A stretch of DNA of 64,000 nucleotides. It comes from Labilithrix sp. GTDB lineage: Bacteria; Myxococcota_A; Polyangia; Polyangiales; Polyangiaceae. Below, in pieces: positions 1 through 12,017 of this stretch (positions within the stretch are counted from its first letter, which is position 1; the number at the start of each line of letters is the position of its first letter). The stretch is taken from positions 248,001-312,000 of the forward strand of contig JAHBWE010000013.1 in the NCBI GenBank assembly GCA_019637155.1, in the 5' to 3' direction. Made by a program: the position numbers and the translations under genes. The notes beneath the pieces are model-generated. The model saw only the letters and a program-made list of their open reading frames with translations, made no database searches and was not told the origin of the DNA.

Positions 1-405
1 GTGCCGCGCCGCGGCCGCGGCTGGCTCCTCGCGAGCACCTTCGCGGTCACGACGATCGCCGGCCTCGGCGCCGGCGCGTTCTTCCTCCGAGCCTCGTGGG
101 GCCGCACCCCGCCGAGCGCGACACCGAGCGCGTCGGTCGCGTCGGTCGCGTCCGCGGCGCACGTCCCGAACGACGCGCTCGGCGTGGCGCCTCCGCCCTC
201 CGAGGTGCCGGCGCCGCCGGCGGTCGCCGTCGCGTCCGTGTCCGCGTCCGCGCCGCCGATGACGCCGACCCCGCAGCACCCGCACCCGCACTCCGTCACG
301 AGCGCCGGCCGCACCGCCGCTCGTTCGTCCGCGCCGTCGAGCCCCGCCCCCACCCCCGCGCCGGCGCCCCCACCGTCGTCCCGGCTCAAGACGAACTTCG
401 AGTAG
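1..405 (+). CDS. C-terminal part of a membrane-anchored protein, probably a Ser/Thr kinase (5' end outside window)
   Basis: The reading frame is open from base 1 and ends at TAG 403-405. The GTG at base 1 is probably just an internal Val codon. It begins with a basic stretch and one membrane segment (about residues 8-29), followed by about 100 low-complexity Ala/Pro/Ser/Val residues. In this window the intact kinase at 12018-14276 ends in the same way, with a membrane segment and an Ala/Pro tail. The best inference is therefore the tail of a Hanks-type kinase, but no catalytic sequence is visible and any single-pass envelope protein would fit. Confidence 0.6.
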   Translation: MPRRGRGWLLASTFAVTTIAGLGAGAFFLRASWGRTPPSATPSASVASVASAAHVPNDALGVAPPPSEVPAPPAVAVASVSASAPPMTPTPQHPHPHSVTSAGRTAARSSAPSSPAPTPAPAPPPSSRLKTNFE

Positions 406-418
406 CGCCGCAGGCGTG

Positions 419-424
419 TAGCAT
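419..424 (+). promoter_or_regulatory. Putative -10 element (TAGCAT) for the TPR-PEGA gene
   Basis: TAGCAT ends 6 bases before the GTG start at 431, and there is no purine-rich ribosome site in between. Transcription would start at or next to the start codon, giving a leaderless mRNA. This is one of many such sites in the window. No clear -35 is seen. Confidence 0.45.
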
Positions 425-430
425 CATCGC

Positions 431-2137
431 GTGGGGTCTCCTCTGCGCCGGCTCGCCATCGCGGTGCTCGCCATCGCGGTCGTGTCGCCGGCGAGCGCCC
501 GCGCGAGCGACGACGCGCGCAAGCAGGAGGCGCAGGAGCATTTCCAGCGCGGCGTGAAGAGCTTCGGCGCGCAGCAGTGGGACGCCGCGCTCGCGGAGTT
601 CCTGCGATCGCGCGAGCTCTATCCGACGCGCTCGGCGACGTACGACGCGGCGCTCTGCTTGAAGCAGCTCGGCCGCTACGACGAGGCGCTCGAGATGTTC
701 GAGACGCTTTTGAGGTCTTTCCCGAATCTCCCGGAAGAGGACAAACGCGAGGCGCAGCGTGACCTCGTCGAGCTTCGCGCGCACGTCGGCGCGGTCGACG
801 TGCAGCAGGCCGAGCCCGGCGCGGCGATCCTCGTCGACGGGCGCGATCGCGGCGTCTGGCCTCCCGCCGCGCCGCTCCGCGTCCTCGTCGGCTCGCACGT
901 CGTGCGCGTCTTCAGGGAGGGGTTCCTCCCGTTCGAGAAGCGCGTCGAGGTCGCGAGCGGGCAGACGGTGGAGGTCGTCGCGTCGCTTCGCCGGCTCGAC
1001 GCGTTCGGGAAGCTGCGCGTCGCCGAGCAGAGCGGGCGCACGCTCGACGTCATCGTCGACGGCGTCGTCGTCGGCAAGACGCCGTGGGAAGGGCCGCTCT
1101 CGCTCGGGCCGCACACGGTGTTCTTGCGCGGGGAAGGGGACCTCGGGACGCAGCCCGTCAGCGTGCCGGTGGAGCGCGACAAGACCGTGCCGGTGACGCT
1201 CAACGCCGAGCCGCTCGACTCGGTGCTGCGCGTCGAGCCCGAGCCGCGCGGCGCGAGCGTCGCGATCGACGGCGTCGTCGTCGGACGCGGCGTCTGGGAA
1301 GGGCGACTGCGGGCGAGCCCTCACCGCCTCGAGGTCGCGTCGGAGGGCTTCATGGTCCAGGCCCGCGACGTGGCGACGACGAGCGGGCAGCGCGCGGTCG
1401 TCGCCGTGCCGCTCGAGCGCGACACGACCTCGCCGATGTGGCGCGCGGTGGTGCCGCCGCGCGTGGTGTTCGACGCGGACGCGGGGCTCGCGCTCGGTCC
1501 GTCGCTCGGCGGAGACCTCGTCGGCTCGTGCGACGGCGCGTGCAGCCGCGCGCTCGCGACCGGCGCGGCGGTGCGCGCGCACGGCGGCTACGAATTCAGC
1601 TCCGGGATCGGGATCGGCCTCGGCGCGGGCTACGTGAACGTGCGCCAGAGCGTCGAGCAGCAGCCGGCGCGCCTCCAGCCGGTGGGGCTGCCGAGCGCGG
1701 AGGGCGCGGCGGAGAACCGCGTCGTCCTCTCGGGCGCCACGCTCGGCGGCGCGGCGTGGCTCCATCGCGGCGCGCGCTTTCCGCTCCTCGTGCGCCTCGA
1801 CTCGGGCATCCTCCTCGGCTCGGTGCGGGCCGCGCGGTCCGGCACCTTCGCCGCGAGCGGCGGCGCGGCCTCGGCCTCGCCGGCGGAGGAGTCGGCGACC
1901 GCGAGTTACGTGTACATTGCACCCGAGGCGCGGGTCGGCTGGCGGTTCTTGCCGCGCTTCGAGGCGAGCTTCGGCGTGCAGGCGATGGTGCTCCTCGCGC
2001 TCTCCGTCCCGGAGTGGAAGGACGAGCGACGGACGCACGCGCCGCCGCTGGGGCTCGCGACGTACGGCGCGCAGAAGCTGACTGGCTCGGTGATCGCGCT
2101 CGCCGCGCCGAGCCTCGGGCTGCGATGGGACTTTTGA
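431..2137 (+). CDS. TPR and PEGA-domain protein with C-terminal beta-barrel-like region
   Basis: A 568-residue exported protein starting at GTG, chosen because a signal peptide (about residues 1-25) follows directly. A TPR-like helical region spans about 33-110. PEGA-type beta domains follow at about 118-195, 198-255 and 265-325, recognisable by repeated 'VDG..VG..PWEG.L..G.H' patterns that usually bind peptidoglycan or surface partners. Residues about 335-568 are rich in alternating Gly/aromatic strands and end in Trp-Asp-Phe; a C-terminal Phe is typical of outer-membrane barrels. I infer periplasmic TPR/PEGA modules anchored by an outer-membrane barrel. Related TPR-PEGA proteins are common in myxobacteria, and the exact role is unknown. 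Confidence 0.85.
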   Translation: MGSPLRRLAIAVLAIAVVSPASARASDDARKQEAQEHFQRGVKSFGAQQWDAALAEFLRSRELYPTRSATYDAALCLKQLGRYDEALEMFETLLRSFPNLPEEDKREAQRDLVELRAHVGAVDVQQAEPGAAILVDGRDRGVWPPAAPLRVLVGSHVVRVFREGFLPFEKRVEVASGQTVEVVASLRRLDAFGKLRVAEQSGRTLDVIVDGVVVGKTPWEGPLSLGPHTVFLRGEGDLGTQPVSVPVERDKTVPVTLNAEPLDSVLRVEPEPRGASVAIDGVVVGRGVWEGRLRASPHRLEVASEGFMVQARDVATTSGQRAVVAVPLERDTTSPMWRAVVPPRVVFDADAGLALGPSLGGDLVGSCDGACSRALATGAAVRAHGGYEFSSGIGIGLGAGYVNVRQSVEQQPARLQPVGLPSAEGAAENRVVLSGATLGGAAWLHRGARFPLLVRLDSGILLGSVRAARSGTFAASGGAASASPAEESATASYVYIAPEARVGWRFLPRFEASFGVQAMVLLALSVPEWKDERRTHAPPLGLATYGAQKLTGSVIALAAPSLGLRWDF

Positions 2138-2140
2138 GGC

Positions 2141-2192
2141 CGGCGGGACGATTCGGCGGGACGATGCGGCGGGACGATTCGGCGGGACGATG
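2141..2192 (+). repeat. Four 13-bp tandem repeats covering a start codon
   Basis: Four copies of CGGCGGGACGAT(T/G) run head to tail at 2141, 2154, 2167 and 2180. The last copy ends in the ATG of the next gene, and the second also ends in ATG, though in a different frame. GGGA within each unit could serve as a ribosome site. Copy-number change would alter the 5' leader of the downstream gene. Confidence 0.85.
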
Positions 2193-5100
2193 AAGACAGC
2201 ACGAACCAACACGGCGAAGGTCTGGGCGGCGATCGTGTGCGCCGTCGCGGCCGCGTGCACGACGCGGCCGGGCGACACCGAGCGCGCCCCCGCGCCCCCG
2301 CCCGCTTCGGAAGGTGTGGCTCCGGAAGGTGTGGCTCCGGAAGGTGTGGCTCCGGAAGGTGTGGCTCCGGAAGGTGTGGCGCCGAAAGGTGTGGCGCCGG
2401 AAGGTGTGGCGCCGGAAGGTGCGGTCTCGAAAGGTGTCGCGACGGCGCTCGATCTCCCGTCGGTGATGCGGCGCGCGCATTTCCGGTTCCGGCCCGACGG
2501 CGCCGGCTTCGTCGCGCGCCAGTCCGCGTACGAGGCGCGCGTCGACGCGGCGGGCGCGCTCTCCGTCGCGGCGCGCGGAACGCCGCTCGTGCTGTCGACG
2601 ACGATCGCGTCAGCGCCGGCATCGGCGTCGGCGTCGGCATCAGCATCGGCGCCGGCATCAGCGTCGGCGCCGGCATCGGCGTCGGCGCCGGTTTCGCGCG
2701 AGGGCGAGGGCGAGGGCGAGGGTGCGGCCCGCGTCGCCGTCGATGGCGGCGTCGCGATCGCGCGCGGCGTGTGTGTGACCGAACACGCGGTCGGGACCGA
2801 CGGCGGCGTCGAGCAGAGCTGGGTCTTCGACTGCGCTCCCGCCGCGGAGGGCGACGTCGTCGTGCGCGTCGCGGCGAGCGGAGCCGTGTTCGCCTCGAGC
2901 GACGAGCGCGGCCTCCTCTTCCGCGACGGCGGCGCGGGGATCCGGTACGGCGCCGCGACGTGGATCGACGCGCGCGGCGTCCGCACGCCCGTGCGACCGG
3001 AGTGGGCCGACGGCACGATCACGCTGCGCGTGCCCGCGGACGTCGTCCGTCGCTCCACCTTCCCGGCGACGCTCGACCCGCTCGTCGGTCCCGAGCTCGA
3101 TCTCGACGAGCCCTTCGTCGTCCGCGTGCCTTCCACGCAAGAACACGCTTCCATCGCCTTCGACGGTAGAAACTATTTCGTCGTATGGGACGATCTCCGC
3201 AACGGCGACTGGGACGTCTACGGCGCGCGCATCGATCCGGCGTCGGGTCAGGTGCTGGCCGCCGACGCGAGCGGCGTCCCGGTCGCGGTGACGGGCGGGA
3301 GCCAGCAGCTCCCCGCCGTCGCGTCGAACGGCACGGACTTCTTCGTCGTCTGGCAGGACTCGCGCGACGGGAGCGCGAAGACCTACGGCGCGCGCGTGAC
3401 GGGGGCGACGGGGCAGGTCGTCGCCGCGGACGCGGGCGGCTTCGCGCTCGGCGGAGGTGGGTTCACGCAGCGCTCGCCGCACGTGGCGTGGGACGGCGCG
3501 CGCTACTTCGTCGTCTGGGAGGACGGGCGCAACCCGAGCGCCGACGTGTTCGGCGTCCGCGTGGGCACGGACGGAGCTCCGCTCGCCGCCGACGCGAACG
3601 GGATCGCGATCGCGACCGCGGCGCCGTCGGCCCAGACGCGCCCTCGCGTCGCGTGCGACGGGACGAGGTGCCTCGTCGTGTGGACCGACAACCGCGCGGG
3701 CGCGGGCAACCTCGACGTCCTCGGCGCGCGCGTCGTCGCGGCGACGGGCGAGGTCGTGGACGCCGAGGCGTCGCCGCTCCCCGTCGCGACGGGAGCGGGC
3801 TCGCAGACGACGCCGTCGATCGCTTACGACTCCGTGCGCGGCGCCTACCTCGTCGCGTGGGACGACTTCACCGCGGGACCGGAGCCCGACATCCGCGGCC
3901 GGCGGATCGATCGCGCGACCGGCGCGTCCCTCGACCCGACGCCGATCGCGATCGCCACCGGCGCGCAGGCGCAGCGCGGCTCGGCGGTGGCGTTCGACGG
4001 CACGCGCTTCCTCGTGACGTGGACGAACGCGGTGCCGCCGGCGACGATCTTCGGCGCGCTCATAGGCGGCGACGGCGCGCGCATCACGCCGGCGGCGCAA
4101 GGCGTCCCGATCGGCGCCGCGACGGTGCTCGAAACGGGCAGCGCGGTCGCGGGCGGGAGCGCGGGCTTCTACGTCGCGTGGAGCGAGCAGAGCTCGACCG
4201 CGCCGTCGGACATCCACGGCACGCGCGTCGATCCGACGACGGCGGCGCCGCGCGACGAGCCGCGCAACGTCATCACCGGCCACGCGAACGCGGAGCTCGC
4301 GCCCGCGGTCGCGAGCGACGGCACCGACTACTTCGTCGTCTGGGAGGACTGGCGGAACGCGTCGCCTGGCGACGTGTACGGCGTGCGCGTGCGCGCGAAC
4401 GGGACGGTGCCGGTCGAGGATCAAGCCGGCGTCCTCGTCGCCGCGGCCTCGCCGCCCGGGAGCGCGTCGCCGCTCCGGCGCGTCCAGCCGGCGATCGCGT
4501 TCGGCGGAGGCACGTACCTCGTCGCGTGGACCGATCGCCGTCCGCCTTCGCCGCCGGACGGTGGCCTCGTCACCGCGGTGTACGCGCTCCGCGTCGATCC
4601 GTCGACGGGGCGGCCGGTGGCGGCGGACGGGACCGGCGTGCGCGTGAGCGGCGTCGTGGGGAGCGGCGTCCAGCAGACCGCGCCTGCGCTCGCGTTCACG
4701 GGCGGCACCTTCCTCGCGGCCTGGCGTGACGGCCGGAACGGCCCCGACAACGTGTACGCGCGGACCGTTCGCGTGGGCGCGAGCGCGCTCCAGCTCGGCG
4801 CCGAGGCGCGGATCGGGCTCGGCCCGAACGCGAGCACCGCGCCGAGCGTCGCCGGCGACGGCGCGCAGACGTTCTTGATCGCGTGGGAAGACTTCCGCGA
4901 CGGCGTCCAGTTCCGGACGTACGCGGCGCGCGTGGACACCACCGGCAAGGTCCGCGACGGCGACGCGGGCGGCTTCGCGGTGTCGCAAGGGAACGCGAAC
5001 CAGCTCGGCCCGAGCGCGGCGTGGAGCGGCTCGGAGTTCTTCGTCGCTTGGGAAGATCACCGGTCGCACGGCGCGGCCGGCGAGATCTACGGGCGGCGCG

Positions 5101-6248
5101 TGCCTTCGAGCGGCCCGCCGGCCGGCGCCGACGTCCCGATCGCCGCCGGCGCGTCCCGCCGCGAGACGCCGGCGGTGGTGGACGCGCGCGACGGAGCGCC
5201 GGGCGGAAACCTCGAGGTCGTCTGGCGCGAGGAGCGGAGCGGACAATGGGACGTCTTCGGCGCGCTCGTCCGCGGCGACGGCCTCGTGCGCGAGCCGAGC
5301 GCGCTCGGGATCGCGCTCGAGCGGGGCGACAAGTCGGCGCCCTCGATCGCCGCCGGCGCCAACGGCGAGATGCTCGTCGCGTATTCGCGCCTCGATCCGC
5401 TCTCGCCGTTCGGCGTCGCGCGCGCGCGGTCACGTGTCCTCTCCACCGGCCTGCGCGCGGGCGCGTGCACGAGCGACGCCGACTGCGCGACGCGCTTCTG
5501 CACCGACGGCGCGTGCTGCGACGATCGCTGCGACGCGCCGTGCCGCGCCTGCGGGACGGGCACGTGCGCGCTGGTGACGAGCGGGCAGGACGATCGCTGC
5601 AGCGGCATCAGCTCGTGCAGCGCGACGGGCGAGTGCCATCGCGCGAACGGCCAGCCGTGCCAAGCCGCGAGCGAGTGCGCGAGCGGCGTGTGCGATCGCG
5701 ACGACGGCGTGTGCTGCGACCGCGCGTGCGACGGCGAGTGCAACACGTGCAAGTCGAAGGAGGCGCCCGGCACGTGCACGGCGCTCCTCGCCGGCACCGC
5801 GCCGGTGAACTGCGTCCCCTTCGCGTGCGACGGCAAGAGCGACCAATGCCCGACGTCGTGCGAGAGCGACATCGCGTGCGCGCGCCCGAACGTCTGCCTG
5901 CCGGGCGGGAGGTGCGAGCCGCTCACGGCGCCGACGTGCATCGACACGAAGACGATCAAGGCGCCGAGCGGCCTCGTGACCGACTGCACGCCCTACGCGT
6001 GCGCGGGCTCGAGCTGCGTGAACCCATGCAAGTCCGTCGCCGACTGCGTGACCGGCTTCGTCTGCGACGTCGACGGCAAGTGCGTCGAGCCCCCGCCGCA
6101 GGCCGACACAGGCGGCTGCACCTGCCGCGCCGCGCCGGCGGGCAGCGCCTCGCGCGCCGAGCTCGCGTGGCTCGCGGCGGCCCTCCTCACCGCGCTGCGC
6201 CGCAGTCGGCCGCGAGCGCGCGCTACCGGCGGGCGAGGCGGTGCATGA
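2190..6248 (+). CDS. Giant secreted lipoprotein with 13 propeller-like repeats, Cys-rich domains and MYXO-CTERM-like tail
   Basis: The 1,352-residue protein starts with a lipoprotein signal (Cys near residue 23), then a pentapeptide repeat tract (consensus EGVAP, about residues 41-85) and a Ser/Ala/Pro linker (about 140-168). From about 325 to 1065 there are 13 copies of a motif like 'YFVVWEDxRNxxxDVYGxRV', spaced about 50-60 residues, which suggest one or two beta-propellers. Residues about 1085-1310 are Cys-rich, in the dickkopf-like style of myxobacterial surface proteins. The end (Gly-Gly-Cys-Thr-Cys, a hydrophobic segment, then Arg-rich) resembles a MYXO-CTERM sorting tail. It is probably cell-surface displayed, and a binding or adhesion role is inference. 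Its 3' end overlaps the opposite-strand SDR gene by 26 bp. Confidence 0.88.
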   Translation: MKTARTNTAKVWAAIVCAVAAACTTRPGDTERAPAPPPASEGVAPEGVAPEGVAPEGVAPEGVAPKGVAPEGVAPEGAVSKGVATALDLPSVMRRAHFRFRPDGAGFVARQSAYEARVDAAGALSVAARGTPLVLSTTIASAPASASASASASAPASASAPASASAPVSREGEGEGEGAARVAVDGGVAIARGVCVTEHAVGTDGGVEQSWVFDCAPAAEGDVVVRVAASGAVFASSDERGLLFRDGGAGIRYGAATWIDARGVRTPVRPEWADGTITLRVPADVVRRSTFPATLDPLVGPELDLDEPFVVRVPSTQEHASIAFDGRNYFVVWDDLRNGDWDVYGARIDPASGQVLAADASGVPVAVTGGSQQLPAVASNGTDFFVVWQDSRDGSAKTYGARVTGATGQVVAADAGGFALGGGGFTQRSPHVAWDGARYFVVWEDGRNPSADVFGVRVGTDGAPLAADANGIAIATAAPSAQTRPRVACDGTRCLVVWTDNRAGAGNLDVLGARVVAATGEVVDAEASPLPVATGAGSQTTPSIAYDSVRGAYLVAWDDFTAGPEPDIRGRRIDRATGASLDPTPIAIATGAQAQRGSAVAFDGTRFLVTWTNAVPPATIFGALIGGDGARITPAAQGVPIGAATVLETGSAVAGGSAGFYVAWSEQSSTAPSDIHGTRVDPTTAAPRDEPRNVITGHANAELAPAVASDGTDYFVVWEDWRNASPGDVYGVRVRANGTVPVEDQAGVLVAAASPPGSASPLRRVQPAIAFGGGTYLVAWTDRRPPSPPDGGLVTAVYALRVDPSTGRPVAADGTGVRVSGVVGSGVQQTAPALAFTGGTFLAAWRDGRNGPDNVYARTVRVGASALQLGAEARIGLGPNASTAPSVAGDGAQTFLIAWEDFRDGVQFRTYAARVDTTGKVRDGDAGGFAVSQGNANQLGPSAAWSGSEFFVAWEDHRSHGAAGEIYGRRVPSSGPPAGADVPIAAGASRRETPAVVDARDGAPGGNLEVVWREERSGQWDVFGALVRGDGLVREPSALGIALERGDKSAPSIAAGANGEMLVAYSRLDPLSPFGVARARSRVLSTGLRAGACTSDADCATRFCTDGACCDDRCDAPCRACGTGTCALVTSGQDDRCSGISSCSATGECHRANGQPCQAASECASGVCDRDDGVCCDRACDGECNTCKSKEAPGTCTALLAGTAPVNCVPFACDGKSDQCPTSCESDIACARPNVCLPGGRCEPLTAPTCIDTKTIKAPSGLVTDCTPYACAGSSCVNPCKSVADCVTGFVCDVDGKCVEPPPQADTGGCTCRAAPAGSASRAELAWLAAALLTALRRSRPRARATGGRGGA
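2310..2444 (+). repeat. Nine 15-bp in-frame repeats encoding EGVAP-type pentapeptides
   Basis: Nine 15-bp units encode EGVAP (five exact), KGVAP, EGVAP, EGAVS and KGVAT. Several units are identical at DNA level (GAAGGTGTGGCTCCG), so the array is young and prone to length change without a frameshift. It forms a flexible spacer just after the lipidated N-terminus. Confidence 0.9.
2610..2691 (+). repeat. Ser/Ala/Pro-coding low-complexity repeat
   Basis: Irregular tandem units of GCATCGGCGTCGGC type encode an (Ala-Ser)n / Ala-Pro linker inside the giant lipoprotein. The unit length keeps the frame. Confidence 0.75.
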
Positions 6249-6990
6249 TGGCGCGGCTCACGCTCGGGAGGAGGCCGCCGAGGCGGCCGAGGAGGGCGAC
6301 GTCGGGTTGGGGGACGTGGTGGAGGCCGCGACCGTGGGCCGCCTTCCATACGACCTCGGCGACGTCGTCGGCGGTGAGCTTGACGCCGAAGCGGTCGAGC
6401 GTCTTCGAGCGGTGCGTCTGCGACGAGACCATCGGCGTGTCGACGTAGCTCGGCATCACGTCGCAGACGCGCACGCCGCGGGGGCGGAGCTCGATGTCGA
6501 GCGCCTCCGTGAGCGCGCGGACGGCGAACTTCGTCGCGGAGTACGCGGCGAGCTCGGGTTGCCCGTAGACGGCCGACGCGCTCGACATGTTCACGATCGC
6601 GCTCGAGCCGTGGGCCCGCGCCGTGCGCTCGAGGAGCGGCAGGCTCCGCTGGATCCCGAGGATGACGCCCATCACGTTCACCTCGAGCTGCTTCCGGCAC
6701 TCCGCCGGCGCGACGTCCTCGAAGCGGCCCATCCGCAGGATGCCCGCGCAGTTGAAGAGGACGTCCATCCGGCCGTACGCGGACTCGAAGTCGGCGACGG
6801 CCGCGGTCCACGACTCCTCGTTCGCGACGTCGATGCGGCCGTGCGATGCGTTCGGGAGCGACTCCGCCGTCTTGCGCGCGCCCTCGACGTCGATGTCCCA
6901 GCACCCGACCGCGAAGCCGCGGCGGCCGAAGAGGAGCGCGCTCGCGCGGCCGATGCCCGAGGCCGCGCCTGTGACGAAGATCGACTTCAT
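6223..6990 (-). CDS. Short-chain dehydrogenase/reductase (SDR)
   Basis: The 255-residue protein is a classical SDR. It has the nucleotide motif TGAASGIG at residues 7-14, an NCAG variant of NNAG at 80-83, structural Asn105, and the catalytic Ser near 137 with Tyr150 and Lys154 (YSATK). The WDID stretch ending the second strand (Asp32/Asp34) suggests NAD(H) rather than NADP(H). It would interconvert an alcohol and a carbonyl, but the substrate cannot be read. A TACGCT box 7 bases before the ATG suggests a leaderless transcript. The 3' end overlaps the neighbouring gene tail-to-tail. Confidence 0.92.
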   Translation of the reverse strand: MKSIFVTGAASGIGRASALLFGRRGFAVGCWDIDVEGARKTAESLPNASHGRIDVANEESWTAAVADFESAYGRMDVLFNCAGILRMGRFEDVAPAECRKQLEVNVMGVILGIQRSLPLLERTARAHGSSAIVNMSSASAVYGQPELAAYSATKFAVRALTEALDIELRPRGVRVCDVMPSYVDTPMVSSQTHRSKTLDRFGVKLTADDVAEVVWKAAHGRGLHHVPQPDVALLGRLGGLLPSVSRAIMHRLARR

Positions 6991-6997
6991 GCGCGCG

Positions 6998-7023
6998 AGC
7001 GTAGACGAGAGCCGTGCTAGCGT
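6998..7023. promoter_or_regulatory. Divergent promoter region: two -10 boxes for SDR and TPR genes
   Basis: On the minus strand TACGCT (6998-7003) lies 7 bases before the SDR ATG. On the plus strand the extended -10 TGCTAGCGT (7015-7023) lies 8 bases before the ATG at 7032. Neither gene has a Shine-Dalgarno, so both are predicted to be leaderless. The gap between the start codons is only 41 bp. Confidence 0.5.
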
Positions 7024-7031
7024 CCCCCGCC

Positions 7032-7466
7032 ATGGCCGGCCGCTACGGAATGTCGTTCGCGAAGAAGCACATCGAAGACGGGGAGTACGAGGAGGCGGTC
7101 ACGGCCGCGTCCGAGGCGATCGCGGGCGGCGACGCCGGCCCCGAGCCGCTCGTCGATCGCGCGACCGCGTACGACCTCCTCGAGCGACACGCCGAAGCGG
7201 TCGCCGACTTCGAGCAGGCGATCGCGAAGAACGTCGCGGAGAAGGAGCTCGACCCGTTCTTGCTCGACGACGCCTACTTCAGCGCCGCCCTCGCGTGCGC
7301 CCGCGCGGAGGCGAAGACCGACCTGAAGAAGGCGCTCGCGCGGCTCGATCGCTACCGCGAGGTCCTCCCCGAAGGCGCCCACGTCGCGGAGAGCCGCGAC
7401 TGGCAGCGGCGCCTCAAGGGCGAGCTCCCGAGCCTCCTCGACAAGACGAAGGCGCTCGACTCCTGA
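7032..7466 (+). CDS. Small TPR-like protein
   Basis: A 144-residue soluble protein with no signal peptide. Helical repeat pairs cover about residues 5-45 ('HIEDGEYEEAVTAASEAIAGG') and the matching stretch to about 70, as in tetratricopeptide repeats that mediate protein contacts. The ATG at 7032 is preferred over the in-frame GTG at 7014 because the latter lies inside a TGCTAGCGT -10 box. The partner is unknown. Confidence 0.8.
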   Translation: MAGRYGMSFAKKHIEDGEYEEAVTAASEAIAGGDAGPEPLVDRATAYDLLERHAEAVADFEQAIAKNVAEKELDPFLLDDAYFSAALACARAEAKTDLKKALARLDRYREVLPEGAHVAESRDWQRRLKGELPSLLDKTKALDS

Positions 7467-7478
7467 GTCCGTGAAGGC

Positions 7479-10960
<3,482 letters not shown>

Positions 10961-10964
<4 letters not shown>

Positions 10965-12016
10965 GCGGCCTGACGAAGAACGCGCGCGTCAACGCGATCG
11001 TGCAGCTCGCGCTCGCGCGGTTCCGCCTCTTTTACCGCGAGCCCGGCTCGATGTTCTGGACGTTCGGGTTCCCGCTCGTCCTCTCGATCGTCCTCGGCAT
11101 CGCGTTCCGGAACCGCGATCCGGAGCCGGTCGTCGTCGCGGTCGAGGCCTCCGCGCGCGCGGAGCATGCACGCGCGCTCCTCGCCGCCGCCGACGACGTG
11201 AAGGTGAAGGTCCTGCCGCGCGACGATGCGAACGCCGCGCTGCGGACGGGGAAGGTCAGCCTCGTCGTCGCCGCGGACGAGGACGGCTACGCCTACCGCT
11301 ACGATCCGACGCGCCCGGAGAGCCGGCTCGCGCGCTCCGTCACCGACGACGTGCTCCAGCGCGGCGAGGGCCGCAAGGACACCTTCACGCCCGAGACGAA
11401 GGTCGTCACCGAGCCGGGCTCGCGTTACATCGACTTCTTGATCCCGGGCCTCATCGGGCTCGGGCTCATGTCGACCGGCCTCTGGGGGATCGGCTTCTCC
11501 CTCGCCGAGATGCGGACGAAGAAGCTCATCAAGCGGCTCACCGCGACGCCGATGCGGCGGAGCGACTTCCTCCTCTCGTTCCTCCTCGTCCGCGCGGTGC
11601 TCCTCCCGGTCGAGCTCGTGCCGCTCCTCCTCTTCGCGCGCTTCGTGTTCGGCGTGGGCGTGGAAGGCAGCCTCGCGACGCTGCTCGTGACCGCGCTCGT
11701 CGGCGGCCTCACGTTCGCGGTGATGGGGCTCTTCCTCGCGTGCCGCGCGGAGAACCCGCAGATCGTGAGCGGCCTCATCAACGTCGTGTCGTTCCCGATG
11801 TACCTCTGCTCGGGCGTCTTCTTCTCGTCGTCGCGTTTCCCCGACGCGGTCCAGCCGGTGATCCGCTGGATGCCGCTCACCGCGCTGAACGACGCGCTCC
11901 GCGCCACGATGATCGACGGCGCCGGCCTCGCCGACGTCGGCGGCAAGCTCGCCTCCGTCGGCGCGTGGGGCGTCGTCTGCTTCGTGCTCGCGGTCCGCTT
12001 CTTCAAGTGGCGCTGA
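10961..12016 (+). CDS. ABC-2 type transport permease
   Basis: The 351-residue membrane subunit has an N-terminal membrane segment (about 31-48), a long extracytoplasmic loop (about 55-145) and five or six further segments to the C-terminus, the usual ABC2_membrane layout. The start GTG at 10961 overlaps the ATPase stop, so the two are co-translated. Together they form a complete exporter with two half-subunits each. The long soluble loop is typical of YhhJ/NatB-like permeases. Confidence 0.92.
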
Positions 12017-12017
12017 G

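Noticed and set aside
2310-2444. Possible CRISPR array
   Set aside because: Units are contiguous 15-mers without spacers and keep the reading frame, so this is a coding repeat.
386-3154. 922-residue minus-strand ORF opposite the TPR-PEGA and giant lipoprotein genes
   Set aside because: Arg/Ala-rich composition with no domains; it mirrors the codon bias of the real plus-strand genes.
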